Origin: Pholis gunnellus
Lineage: Eukaryota; Chordata; Actinopteri; Perciformes; Pholidae
Length of the DNA: 64,000 bases
NCBI GenBank assembly: GCA_910591455.2
Contig: OU342819.1
Span: 12,064,906-12,128,905 of the forward strand
Direction: 5' to 3'
Part shown: positions 26,379-38,748 of the stretch, piece after piece
How the letters are laid out: every line of letters starts with the position of its first letter
Position numbering within the stretch: position 1 is the stretch's first letter
Notes under the pieces: model-generated
Told to the model about the DNA's origin: nothing
What the model saw: the letters and a program-made list of their open reading frames with translations, nothing else
The model's database searches: none
Position numbers and translations under genes: made by a program

Positions 26379-26990
26379 TTTAGCCACGCTAGCAGACTGG
26401 CTCTATGGCAATGTTGGTCTATAAGACTAGTGGTTGTTTGGCCGGTCCACCACTTTGATCCTATCTGAAATATCTTAACAACTATTGCATTGATTGTCAT
26501 TAAATTGATATTGATTTATGTTAAGAGTTGTTCCAACACCATTTTTTTCTTCCCGACACCGATTACAGTACCTGAACTTGTGTATCAGGCAATACAGAGT
26601 ACCTATCCAATACAAGTGTTTTAAAAGTATGTACAGTATATATACATTGTATCCTAATGCCTTTGGCGATCCCTAGACCTTTATTCTTGTGCCACCATGA
26701 CGTTTACATGTGTGGTTCTGGGTGAATTGTCTCAAAAACTACTGCATGGATTTTCATTCTCCTGTCGCCCTTAGGATGTACTGTAATAATTGTTAACTTT
26801 TAATTTAGCTTTATAATCAGGTAAAATAAAAATAAAATTGCCAATAATAAATATATTTTTTTACTAAATTCCCTAAAAACTCCCAGAAAACCTGCACAAC
26901 GTTGTCATGTTAGCACTGTCACTGTGAATATGTCAGCGTTTAGCCAAAAGCACCGCTGTACCTTTGTACAGCCGCACAGAGCAGCTTTTC
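26379..26990 (-). repeat. Teleost interspersed repeat, family A, copy 2 (interrupted)
   Basis: On the minus strand this carries the blocks of copy 1: CAATCAATGCAATAGTTGTT then AAGATATTTC near 26465-26500, and GGCTAAACGCTGACATATTC near 26920-26945. Between about 26524 and 26640 lies DNA that does not align to the family; see the separate nested entry. Confidence 0.7.
26524..26640 (-). repeat. Second repeat apparently inserted in family A copy
   Basis: This stretch interrupts the family A match. It contains CCCGACACCGATTACAGTAC and ATCCAATACAAGTG, which resemble a teleost repeat rich in CCGATACCGATC-like words. The borders are approximate and no terminal repeat was identified. Confidence 0.45.
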
Positions 26991-27892
26991 AGATAAGGGT
27001 TCATGTACTTGCACTGTGGATACCGACTTTCCTCCAGTTTTCTCCTTTTCCTCTACTTATTTATTTCTTCTGTTTCGTGTGTAAGAGTGATTATCAAGTA
27101 ATGCAAAGAAAGACAGAGAATAATAAAATGCTATGGGTAGTATAATTTACACACAAAATAAGGGCCTAAACCAGTACTGTTATCTATTCCGCTAAACTCT
27201 CTAATACCACAGAGACTGATCGCTAGCTCAAGGTGCCTTCTGCTCTCCTGCCTCTCCTTATGGCAACTGAACTGTTGATCGAGGTAGGACACCTTTTAGG
27301 GGCTGGCACTCATCCACCTGTTTAGAGGCAAGTAACAAGCACAAGTGAAGGACATTTATGTGACTGCATCGGCATATTTAAGTGTGATTCTAGTAGACCA
27401 TATATTCTCTGGTGATTACCAAATTAGAGATAAATTGAGATAAGCTTTGAGCTACAGGTTATCCACATGACTTAGGCCTCATGCAGCAGAATATTGCTAT
27501 TTTTTCAAGTGAAATAAGGTACCCTGATGTCACATGGTCTAATATGACATTGGTACAGGCAGCATGTAGGCCACCGAATCCACCTGTGTACTCTCTACAA
27601 AACCACATCTAAGGATATGACATCTATATAGGAAACCAAAGTAGGGTTGAAGCAATGACATCTGAGAGTTCAAACAAAGAAGAGGAGAGAGAAATAGTGT
27701 GAGACCTAATAGCTTGTCTCACATTGAAGGACCTTGGAACCTGTGTCTTGGAGATGAGTCACTGATATCTACCCAGCATGCTGAGTGTGGGAACGGGCTG
27801 CATTGACACCCACATCACGTTTGCAGCAGAGCGCTGTATGGTACTATAATCATGGTCAGCTTATGGAAAAGAGAGAGAAAGGCTGAGAGAGC

Positions 27893-27913
27893 GGTGTGTG
27901 TGTGTGTGTGTGT
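27893..27913. repeat. (TG)n microsatellite, short
   Basis: This is about 20 bases of pure GT. Confidence 0.9.
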
Positions 27914-28237
27914 GGCTGGTAGCTCCGTTGAAGGTCTTCTTCCAAACAACAGTGCTGTGAGAAGAAAAAAAGTTTTTTCCTGATTACTTCCAGGTTTTGG
28001 TTGATTGTGTCTCTTGTGATCACATGTTGATATGACTGTCATGGTGTGGGTGTATTTTCACTCTTATTATCTGCACCTTTAGACAGCTAACATCCATTGT
28101 TACTATGTGTATGTTCATCAGTCAGTGAACGTGTCAAAGAAGGCCAGGAAGCTTCTCTTAGCACAAATGCACATTTCTGTCCACTATCATTAGCAACAGC
28201 AAAAGCCAAAATAAACTATAAATGTATATGGTTCAGG

Positions 28238-28753
28238 TAGGGCCGCATGATTAATTGTTAAAAGATTGTGATCTCAATTTAGGCACATACGCAATCTCAT
28301 TACAATTTGCTTTTGACTCAACGATTCTGCCTTATTTTTTATAGAGTTGCATATTTAGAACGAGTACTCATAATCTGTCCCTACTGCGGCATCCACAAAT
28401 GCACTTTAAGGCTGACAAACTCTTCCTGAACCAACCACTTTGCTTACACTCAACCAATCAAATTAGCCACAAAGCTATCTGTGAGGTCGAGCTGGGTTTG
28501 CAGCAAAGAGCATCCGATCTTTGGTCGCGGTTCTGTGGGGGGCAGACTCAAACCTAGCCTGTAACATGCACCAAGCACTAACATTTCTTTAAATGTATGT
28601 TAGTTCTACCAGAGATGTTATTATACGTTGAATGACTTGGCTGTATTCATCTCACACAGCCTGACTGGTGGCAACCTCAGAGAATCATGATCTTACTACT
28701 TACCAAAAAAAATAAATCTTGATTCTTATTTTAGCAAGAATCGTGCAGTCCTA
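28238..28753. mobile_element. Degraded inverted-end DNA transposon (MITE-like), 516 bp
   Basis: The left end TAGGGCCGCATGATT and the complement of the right end, TAGGACTGCACGATT, agree at 12 of 15 positions. The subterminal parts also mirror each other loosely (TTAATTGTTA / ATCTTGATTCTTA regions). The pattern of a pyrimidine followed by AGGGCTGCACGATTAAT is common in teleost genomes, usually assigned to hAT-like families. I see no clean target duplication and no protein frame. The superfamily is inferred only. Confidence 0.65.
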
Positions 28754-31700
28754 TCGACGGTAAAGAACATATTAGGTTGCATGTCTTTAAACATATCTTC
28801 CACCTCCTCCAGTATAAGCTGAATAGTTCTGTGAGTTTCCTGTAAGTTAGTTTTAAGTAGTTTGTTGCTTTGTCTTAGTCCGTCAATTTATTTTTAGCAA
28901 ATGTGGTCTGGAAGAGTAAGGCTGTTTCACTGTATTACTGATGCATCTGCATTGTAAACACAGATGACTTAGCCTGTATGAAGCTTTGTTTCTTGCTGCG
29001 TGTTGCTTTGAGAAGTCACATACCAAAAAGGTGACCTCTCTCCTGACAAAAATTGCTAATTGTCAAATAAACCTAATACGACCCATATTTGTGGCAGTGG
29101 CAGTATTGGTGTTCGAGCTACATTGTTAATTCCATTCAACAGAACTTTTCCTTAAGAACGGAGGAAAGAGTCCGAACGTGTGTGTCACAACCAAGTCTGC
29201 CTCAAAACAAAAACAATAAAAATCAGGCATCTTGGAAGTAGGAGTCCGGTTCCTCATCAAACATTAAATCTAAATATTTGGAGCCGTTTTGTTCAAGGTT
29301 ACCGGATACATTTTTACTCACTGTTTTATAGCCTGTTGACTGACAGTAGAAAACACCTTTGAGGAGTGATTCTCGGTTTTGGATAGTGTCTTTTTGGGGC
29401 CCCTGTAGTCCCTGCGTTGCAGAATCACTTTTATATCAGCCTCACCTTAGGGTTCCTTCTGGGTTAACGCAGGCAAGTGGAAAACCCGGGCACTGGCTTT
29501 TTAGGCTGTGTAAACATGTGTAGCAGAGGGGAGGTGCTAACCACCCTCCAGCCACGCTCCAGGGAGGTGAATGCTGCTTCCACTCCCCTCAAAGCTCCAT
29601 CAGTCACACAAATCCACACAGAATGCAAGTTGGCTCGGTGTGGAGGTGGGTGAGCTAGAATAAAGTAGTATGAAGAGATGAAATTAAGCTGAGAGAGAGG
29701 AAGCGGGAAAAAAAAAAAATGTAGCAAGAGATGGAAAAAAAGATGGTGGTTGGGAGGCAGAGGAATATTTTGAGAAAAAACGTAACATGCATCGTGTTCG
29801 TTGTTTATGCATGCATGTGTGTGTCGGATTATTTAAAAGACACCTAAAACTACTTATTTAAATGAAAAAAAAAATATTAGTTTCATTTTTACGGTCTCTA
29901 TCAGCCTTTTTGAGACTCTCTCAACTGTGAAATGGCCTGATATTCTCCCTAAAGACCATCACAGTTCTGCTGACATGACAAGGAAACCTACTCACACATA
30001 CATCCAATATGAGAAACATACAGCAATCAATAACCTGGGGAAGCACTCGTGATCGAAACTATCCAGTTCTTTCAATTCTCTTCCCAGCTACAACTACTAG
30101 CAGTCATTCCAGCTCAACACAGTCCACTCCACACCCACAAAAATACCCCAGTTGGAAAACCAAACTCTTTGACCCCGTAGTAATAAATCCAGCAGGACAT
30201 AGCATTCCCCCTATCAGCATGGGCTGACACTGTTTTAAAGGCTGGTTTTTCAAACGTGGAGAAAAGACCTCTTTTTCTCCCTCCAAACTTGCCTTTTGCT
30301 CAAAGAGGATGCTTGAGAAGAACGAGAGCGTCAAAAAACAAAGCAATTTGCATGGCAAAGAGGTGTTCTGACAAGCAAGAAGGCGGCGGAGTTGTTGCCC
30401 AGAGGACTGGATGGCTGTTGAGCAGTGGGGAGGAATCTGCTATTCTCTCTTCTCTCTGGAGAAACCAGCAAGTGTGGCCTCCCCTGAGGGTGAGAAACGT
30501 TGCACCGCACAGTAATGCACTATGTGAATATCAAATGAAGGTACTAATGCAGCAAGAAAGCAGAGAAAAGGAAGAAATGAGGAAAGACACCATGGCGGCG
30601 GAAGAGAGCAGAGACATGAAAGTATTTGAGTGAGCCTGAATGCACCTTTGCCATATTTAAATGCATGCATGTTGCCTACATGTGTTCATGGATTTTTAGA
30701 TGTGTCAGCAAGGCCATTAGTAGGTAACTTCATTTGTCTTGGCTCATTTCCAACATCCCAGTTGCACAAAACAATCTCAATTCTACAACTGAAAATGATT
30801 AGAACCCAAGCTGTGGAGAGGAACCTCTGATATTTTTTAGCCAAAATACCGTTCCTGCTATTCAAGGGCAGGTGCCCTATCTTCAATTCAGAGGCAATGC
30901 AAGGCATGCTGTGCAGGCCAAATTATCAACCTTTTTCTCGTTATTTTGTGAATGCCTTGAGGCTGATGCCATCAGCAGTTTGGCAGAGTCTCCCCAGCTG
31001 TTGGGAGTTGTTCATTAACCATCACCCCCAGATCCTTTTTTAGGCTGCTATGTGGGAAAAAAAACAGGCTTTTCACTGCCACAGAGTATATCTATCCATA
31101 TCACATGGGCTGAGGAGGATGTTGAGGATGGGAGGGAGAGCAAGGTGGGAGCGGTGGAGAAAAAAAATGTAGAAGGTGCTTGCTGTGGGGTTTCTGTGAC
31201 AGGCCAGGATTTAACACAAAGTCAATACTACTGCAAAGTGCAATCACAATGTGTTGGCTAAAGCAGATGGCTGCGATGAATGCTAGACCAGGGCCAGTCT
31301 CAGTGGCCTGGTGGTCCCAGATGAGATGTTTTATGTGGGCCGACGTCTTCAGACTGTCTGCTGTCACCCTGCCCAAGGCTGTCCATGTACACCTCTCTAT
31401 TATATCTCTATTTCTAAATGTATTTCTATCTATAATGGCCATTTATTGCATGTACAAACTATTATATTTGCTTATAGTATGTATAGTATGACTGGCCAAT
31501 ACGGACACATTTACCCATGCTGTAATTGCAGTAACATTATCTCCATATTTATATGTGACAAGAAATGTATGCATTGTTTTCACACCAAAGTCCTCACTTT
31601 TTAAAATCGAGGAGGAGAAAAGACGAGCTGCAGATGTTGAGAAGAAAGGGAAAAAGGTGGTCGGAGTGCAGGCCAGCTATAAAGATGATTCCCAAAGACT

Positions 31701-32711
31701 TGCCCAAAGTGGATTAGTTGAAATAGATGCCAATTTAAAGTCTTACTTATCTGTGACTGCATTGATCCAGTTTGTTTGGAGAGAGATTGTGTGTCGTACT
31801 GTAGGTAGTCAGACGGCTAGAGAGCAAGGCCCCAATAAAGACCAGTTACTTTTTTACAGAAAATGGGATATCCTACAATAAACTCCTAATATATGTGTTG
31901 TTGTAATGTCTAGACAAGGCAGAAAACAGGTGGTAGAGTGGAATTTAAGTACTGTAGCATGACAGATGCATCATTTAGGGTTATATATACGAATAGGATA
32001 TATATATATATACGAATGCCATTTTTCAACAATGGTTGTTAGTTATAATCAACATATTTGAATTGATATTGTTCCACAATTTGTTCAAATGAGCATCAAG
32101 TTTGACACACAGGATGGGAGGGGAAGAGGCACTGGACTCATCCATTTTTCAAGGGAAGGGGTAACTCGGGCTGAATTTTTAACCACTTATTATGGAGACT
32201 AGAAATGACATTTGGAATAAATATTACATTTCATAATAAATAATAAAAGCTTTCATACAAGTTAGTGTACTGTAGATAACTGAAATGGCAAGAGGGGTGG
32301 CTGTCGTGCTTCTGTTTGTGTGCACAAAGTGTGATTCCTTCCCCCAAAAATAAAGCCCTCTGCAGAGACACAGCAAAGCATGTTATGCAATTGCTGGGTT
32401 TAATGAACATAATGCAGCTGTTATGAAATCCAGGCAAATGTTCCATTGCTGTTGCATGTAAGGGCTTATGGGCTTCACTTACACAAAAATCATTGTCTCC
32501 ATTTGTCTGTGTCGCTTTCTCACCATTTCCATTGCACACACTTTTACCTCTCCCTATTTTATTTCACTACCTTCCAAGTGATTTCTGTCGTGCTGTATGC
32601 TTAACGATCCGTTTAAGAGGAGAGGGCTATTGTGCTGGCCAAGAGTGGCGTGACTCGCCGCTTTGACTAAAAAAAGCACACGAACATGTACATGTATGTG
32701 CAGGTAATGTG

Positions 32712-33345
32712 CAGGGCTGTGCAAAAAAATATCAATATCGCTTACTATCACGATATTATTTTAAACAGTAGTGTATCGATATGTCCCCGACTACTATTGA
32801 TACATTTAAACAGATTTAAAATGTCCTTTAAATTGCCTCGAATCCCCGTGTATGTCAAACGACCTCCTCCTCCTCTCCTGTAATGCTAGATGTCGCTATC
32901 TATTGTCTTCTAAGCTAAGGCCAGCGACCTACCGGCCTGTCACATGATCCGGCCAAATTCACAACATGGCGTCTCTTATGCACTTTATTTCATATGATGT
33001 TTGTTGCATTTAAATGTAAGTCAAGAGTGGTCAGTGACATGATAAGAAAAGAATACAATACAGTATGTATTTTATTTTTAAGTTGTGGCAAGTGCATATT
33101 TAGCAAAAGTGTGTGTGGGCACAATGACAATACAATATGCACTTTATTTTCATATACATTTTTTGAGCAAGTGCATTTCAGTTCAGTGTGTTCTATGCTG
33201 AGTGACTGATGTGCAATGCAAATACCTTTTGAAGTAGTTTTGATGCATGTCTGCTGAGTTGTCAATATGTTTTGCAATATATAGCAATATGTATCGTATC
33301 GCAATACTTGTCGCGTCGTGAGGTGCTTGCCAATACACAGCCCTA
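32712..33345. mobile_element. Non-autonomous hAT-type transposon, 634 bp, with target duplication
   Basis: The ends are inverted: CAGGGCTGTG at the left, and CACAGCCCTA at the right, whose complement is TAGGGCTGTG, matching at 9 of 10 positions. The flanks GTAATGTG (32704-32711) and ATAATGTG (33346-33353) match at 7 of 8 bases, the 8-bp duplication typical of the hAT superfamily. Both subterminal regions are rich in ATCGATAT- and GCAATA-like motifs, with several ATATCG/CGATAT copies within 100 bases of each end, as seen in hAT transposase-binding regions. No transposase frame is present, so mobilisation would have needed a relative in trans. The first base of the right end is mutated (A for G). 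Confidence 0.8.
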
Positions 33346-36300
33346 ATAATGTGCATCTTTACTGTTAAAGCGAAGATGACCACCGAAAGTGTTGTATTGA
33401 AACCATGAAAAACAGGCGGATGTCCAGCCTCCGCCTGGTTCTCATCTCAGGGAGGACCGCTGTCCCTGGCTGAGCAAAGCCGCAGTCCACGGCTCCTCTC
33501 CGGACAAATCTGTTAGCAATAATCCAGCAAACCCACGGCGGGTCACATGTTGGGAAATGAGGGCCGAGTGAAGAGCCACATTTGATGATTCCATTATTTT
33601 CCCCTGTGGTATATTCAACCGCAGTGTTCTTTTCTGACACTCATGTCCAACCTCACACGTTGTGCTGCTGATGGAAGTAAAGCCGGGATGTAAACAGATT
33701 AGAGAGCATGGTGAGTCTGTGTGGTGACAGTTTGATTTTTTTAAAGAGGCTATTTTCACTAATCACAGAGACACAAGTGTACTACCATGTATGTGTGAGT
33801 AATGCAGTGTGGATACATGCTTTTCACATATTTCAACGCTGCGTCATCGCTGAATCAGTCACAAGAATCATTTTCAGATGTTAAAAATAGTTTCTTTGTC
33901 TGTTGTCTCACACAGACTTTGTTTTTGTACTTCAAACACAACAGTAGTTATTATTCCACCACTTCCGGTGCCTTTTTCATATTCCCCCCCTAAACTCTCC
34001 AAATATATAAAAATAATTCCCCAAATTAGTTTCTGTGAAACCAAGTTGTATTACCTGATTACACTGATTACATGCAGCATATGGGCTGTGTTTAAATGCG
34101 TATAGAGCATGTATGGAATGTGAAACATACTCTATCTGAAAGCAAGCACATTTCAATATGTGCCTTGTATTCAACCAACACTCAACACAGGTATACGACT
34201 AATCGATGTGCAAACAAGTCTGTTGTCTAAAACATACTGTCATATCTCAGTACTTCTCTCCGTGTTTTCTAAGTAATGCATAATGCATTCCTACGGCACT
34301 GGCTGCGAGACTCATCTCAGATCACGATAACATTACTCAATATGATGGAGGAAGTATGTTTTGTGTTTACGTGTTAAACGTCACATCACACGAGTGAAAA
34401 ATGTAGGTTTTAAATCCGTTCCCATGTTGTTGAATGTGTAAATGCTCACTCCTGAATATAATCATACATTTTTCACACATCCTGCTTTTATACAGCAAAG
34501 AAATGTTTGGGTGTCCCATTTATTAACTTCATAGATTTATGTTAGTGAAGTTATAAATGATGTGATGTAATAGTTGACAGTGTTTTAATAGACTGAAGGG
34601 TGGAGCGTCTACTAGTTTTTTACATTCATATCATTGCAGAAAAAGGTTCTAAAGAGGAAAAGCAAATATGTAACATTACATGATTATAGCTAGTCACAGA
34701 GCTATATACCTGCTGACTACATTCATTTCCTGTATAATACTAGTACACTTCTGAATGGTCATCCCAAGAACCTCACATAAATAGAGCAAAGAGCAGTATG
34801 TGCCACCGAACATTTTTAACCCAGTCGGCAACTTGCCATCAGAGTTGGTCCCAGCAGTTTTGGGTAACCCAAACACTTCTGGCTAAAAAGCCAAAAATGT
34901 GTTGGAAAGCTTTTTAAAGTCACTGTTGGTGTCAGTTTATCACAGTTGAATGGGAAATTGCTGTAAAAATACTTTCCCAAAGATAACACAGTCCCTCTAG
35001 TTACAGACATTGTTCCCAGCAAAGTGACTCAGTTTACCTGTTCATACGCACAGTTGGCCCTCCACTCTGCTCTACAGTAGTACAATACAATAAAATGCCA
35101 CCCATCATAACAAGTGAGCATTACTTTTGAATTGCTAAGAAACCTACAATTACCGGTATGAACTATCTGAAGCTATAATCACATGTAAATAATGCACGGT
35201 GCTTGTCACAGGGAAACGCTGGTTTGTAAAAGCATGTCATGAGGCGCCTCTTCATCTCTTGACTGATATCCCTTCGGCCATCTCTACCCTTGCTGAAAGT
35301 AGAGAAGAGATAGCTTGCAAATCAAATTAGCCGTCTAATGGAGAGAGATGAAGAGAGAAGGAAAGATGAGAGAAGGAGGGAGGAGAGGGTGGGAGCAATG
35401 ATTCTGCAGGATTACTTTATTGTATTTTTTGTGAATGGAGGAAGAGAGAGAGAGGGGGAAGAGGGAAATGGGCTTGGTGGTCTGACTAATATTGACTTCA
35501 GGGGAGCTTTTTCAAGGATGTATAACCAATTACAGTGACCCTCCCACCACAAGCTTCGTTTCAGACTTGGGACCGTCACTGGATCTCCAGCCATGCTGCA
35601 GTGCTGTCTAACCTCTGTAATGGAATCCTTTGCTTGAGTGATCAAAAAAAAAAGTGCTACTGACGCACACACACAGTACGAGCAGATATACAGCACACAC
35701 ACAGAGAGACACACATTTTTACATAAATACATTTTTTTTATATCAACAAATATTTGTGGTATGAATCCCTTTAATTCACTCAATTGAAACGGCAACAGTC
35801 AATATTTCTATATAAACGTTTTTTTTCATTTTGTCTTTGTGAGATACAAATTAGGTTGTAACGAAAAAGGTTGTAATGAAAATATCCAGACATTAACACA
35901 AGACGAGTGTCATATATTCACGAGAATACCAGAGGAATGTGCAGGTAAGGAGCAGGAGGAGAGGGACATAAATAAATAAATAGGTACATAAATGATAAAA
36001 ATAACTACTAAAGTCGGCAAAGATCACTGCTGTAATGTCTGAATGAATGAATACAACTTACAATTGGCTAACATGCGCCGTCTGAAAGACATATCTGCAA
36101 CATGAAGTATTTATTGAGGCTTAAAATTTAAAGCACAAACCGTTTCCCCCAACTGTGTCTCTGTTTGGAAATGTGTGATGGAGCCGCTGGCGGGGTGCCT
36201 TGAGGCCTGCCTGGCCATCGCTTGAGCATATTTCAGTGTGAACAGTCTGGTAAAACTCTACTAAATCGTTCATTTAGATGCCAGTATGCTGCACGTTAGT

Positions 36301-37424
36301 GTGTCATTTTGAACCCAGCCTTGGTCTCTGGCCGCTGAGTATCGGCTGGGGGTTTGTCGATCTACTCAGCTGTGTGATCACTTGTGGCCCCTGCCGGCCG
36401 GGAGACAGTTAAGACTTATAAGCGTGAGGAGTGAGCAATAAATCAATGGCAGAATCAAACAGGCAATAAAATGTATTTTAAGGAAGCGTGAGTCAGTAAA
36501 ACCACTTTGGTCTTTGAGCATGCAGCTATAAATAAACAAGCTAAATATTTAGGAGGGAGCCAGTCCGTTATGAGTGAGTTAAGTTATTATTTTACTTTTC
36601 TATCTACTTTTCTTTTTGTTGGTTGAGAGGACCCGGCCCTCGCCCATGTCAGCCTGCGTGCCAGTGTGGTCAAACAAAGCCCCCCAAAGTATTAATTATA
36701 TAAAAGAAGTAAATGAAAAGACACAAGAAAATGGAAAGTTGTGACAATGACAAACAAAAAATGATGCTGGGTTGAAAATATATACAGACTTACAAACTTT
36801 GCAATGGCAACACTTTATCTGAATAACCTCAAGCAAACTTAAATATGTTGTGTTTGATAATACAACAGCATTGGCCCAGGCATACAGGACATACAGGCAC
36901 GACAATACAAGGATAGAAAATGTGATAGAAAGGCATCTCATTGTACAATATACCAGATATCACCTCTTTCTCTCATTCAAAGCATTTGGTTTTATTCTGC
37001 CGAGCTTTAACTGTTTATGAGCAATCAACATGCGTCCTTTCCTTTTCCCACCTCACATTTCTGTTCGTCATTGTACTTTGCATGAAAACAAGATGCTGCC
37101 GTCCTTGGAGAGTGGTGGGGAATAAAAAGAAAGAGAATGTACAGGGGAACAAAAATGAGAGAGAGGGCGACAACGTTGCTTATGAAACCATCTGGGTGTT
37201 CCCAGCATCATCCTTCTGCTTAGGCACAGGGGCTGTGTTTTTCTCTTCTTCCTCTCGCTCTCCTATGCCGTGTCTGTTCTATGTACCCATGCTTTATTTA
37301 TCGTTGCCTTCATTAACAATTTAATTGAAAAGCAAGGGGAAGAGTCACATCTGAATGTTATTAGACCAAATGGGACAGATACGGTCCCGTATGTATGAGC
37401 TATAAATGCTTTCTCCAGCAAATG

Positions 37425-37492
37425 GGAGAGAAAGAGAGACAGAGAGAGAGAGAGAGAGGGATTGAGAGGGAGGGAGAGAGAGAGAGAGAGAG
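37425..37492. repeat. (GA)n purine tract
   Basis: AGAG runs are broken by GGGATTGAGAGGGAGGG near 37459-37474. The complement gives a false Ser/Leu reading frame. Confidence 0.93.
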
Positions 37493-38601
37493 AACTAGAT
37501 GTCTGCCAACTTAAAAGATAGTAATTTGCAAATGCTGGCTGTCTCCAGTGAAATGTTTGCCCACTCATAACATGAAACGCCTGTGTGTGGGCTTCCCCTG
37601 CACTGCCCATACATAACCTATTATAGAATGAATATTATATTGTGCTGTTTATTGGAGGTTCTGTCAAATATACTGAGCATCAGTAAACATGTGCGTTTCT
37701 CCTCAGGGGAATGATGGGCTACAGATTTTTTTCATGAAGCAATTTTCTTGCAGCTTCCCCAATTTTATTTTCTCTGGCTAGCAGATGAAACACTGTGTAA
37801 AAACAGGGACATGCATTGTGTGTTTGGACATCTGTGTGGTTGTGCGTATGTGCACACTTGCAATCTTTATTTGTGAACCAGAGGAGCCAGAGGAAAATGA
37901 TAGAGGTGAAAGAATACAAAAGATGGAAAGTAGTAGAAGAAAATGGACATTTAGATGCCAAACTATGTCATAATAAGGGACTTATTATGTAAGAAGTAAA
38001 ACATTTAGACAAGTATATGTAAGGTGTCACCTTTTTAGAAATGTCTTGATTAAATAAATTGCATACGCTTGGTCGACTAGTGGACTGATTTCCCTCTTCC
38101 AAAAATACAAAGTCTCTTGTTTCTCATAAATTCATACCACAGGTGTAAGTGGGCTGCCTATTTTATCCCAAAGTCCCACATCATTTGACAATGAAACACT
38201 CACCCCTTGGAAACCATTTTCCTCATTGGCAGAAAACAACAGCGGTGGTCACCTTTAATTTATGTCAGTAGAAATGGGTTCCAAAGGCAACTCATTTCAC
38301 AGTGGGGAAAAAAAAAAAGTCTCAAAATGTCAATTCAATCCAGGAACTGTGGCATTGTAAAGCTTTAGGGGTCGTAGGGAGGAACTTGTGTCCTGCATCC
38401 CAAGTGTTGCTAGGTTTAGGCTGCTAAAATGGGAGGAATTCTGTTTGCTGGCAAGGCAAAGTAACTTCTTCAGTTGTTTCCTGGCAACTTCAGTGTGACG
38501 ACAAGACTCCAGAACGTTACTGTGCTTGGCCAAAAAAAGAGTCTGGCACATAACCCATAACCCCACATAAAACCACATTGTATCATTTTACCCTTTGGTG
38601 T

Positions 38602-38748
38602 TGCACAGATTGAACAAATGAGATGTGACATTTTAATTAGTGGGCTTAAACTAAGCTAAGCTAACAGGCTGCTGGCTCTAACTTCATAATGAGGCGACCA
38701 TACAGACTCAATCTTCTCATCCATCTCTCAGCAAGAAAGCTATGCATG
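38602..38748 (+). repeat. Teleost repeat fragment with CTAAGCTAAGCTAAC motif
   Basis: The order AAATGAGATGTGACATTTTA, TTAATTAGTGGGCTT, AAGCTAAGCTAACAGGCTGC, ATCTTCTCATCCATCTCTCA, GCAAGAAAGC matches a repeat common in percomorph fish. It is incomplete, with several internal segments missing. Confidence 0.6.

Noticed and set aside
30256..30633. 125-codon frame in the large intron
   Set aside because: There is no recognised domain, a minus-strand frame overlaps it, and no splice or promoter support is visible.
35412..35795. 127-codon minus-strand frame
   Set aside because: It is low-complexity GA/CT-derived peptide with no family resemblance.
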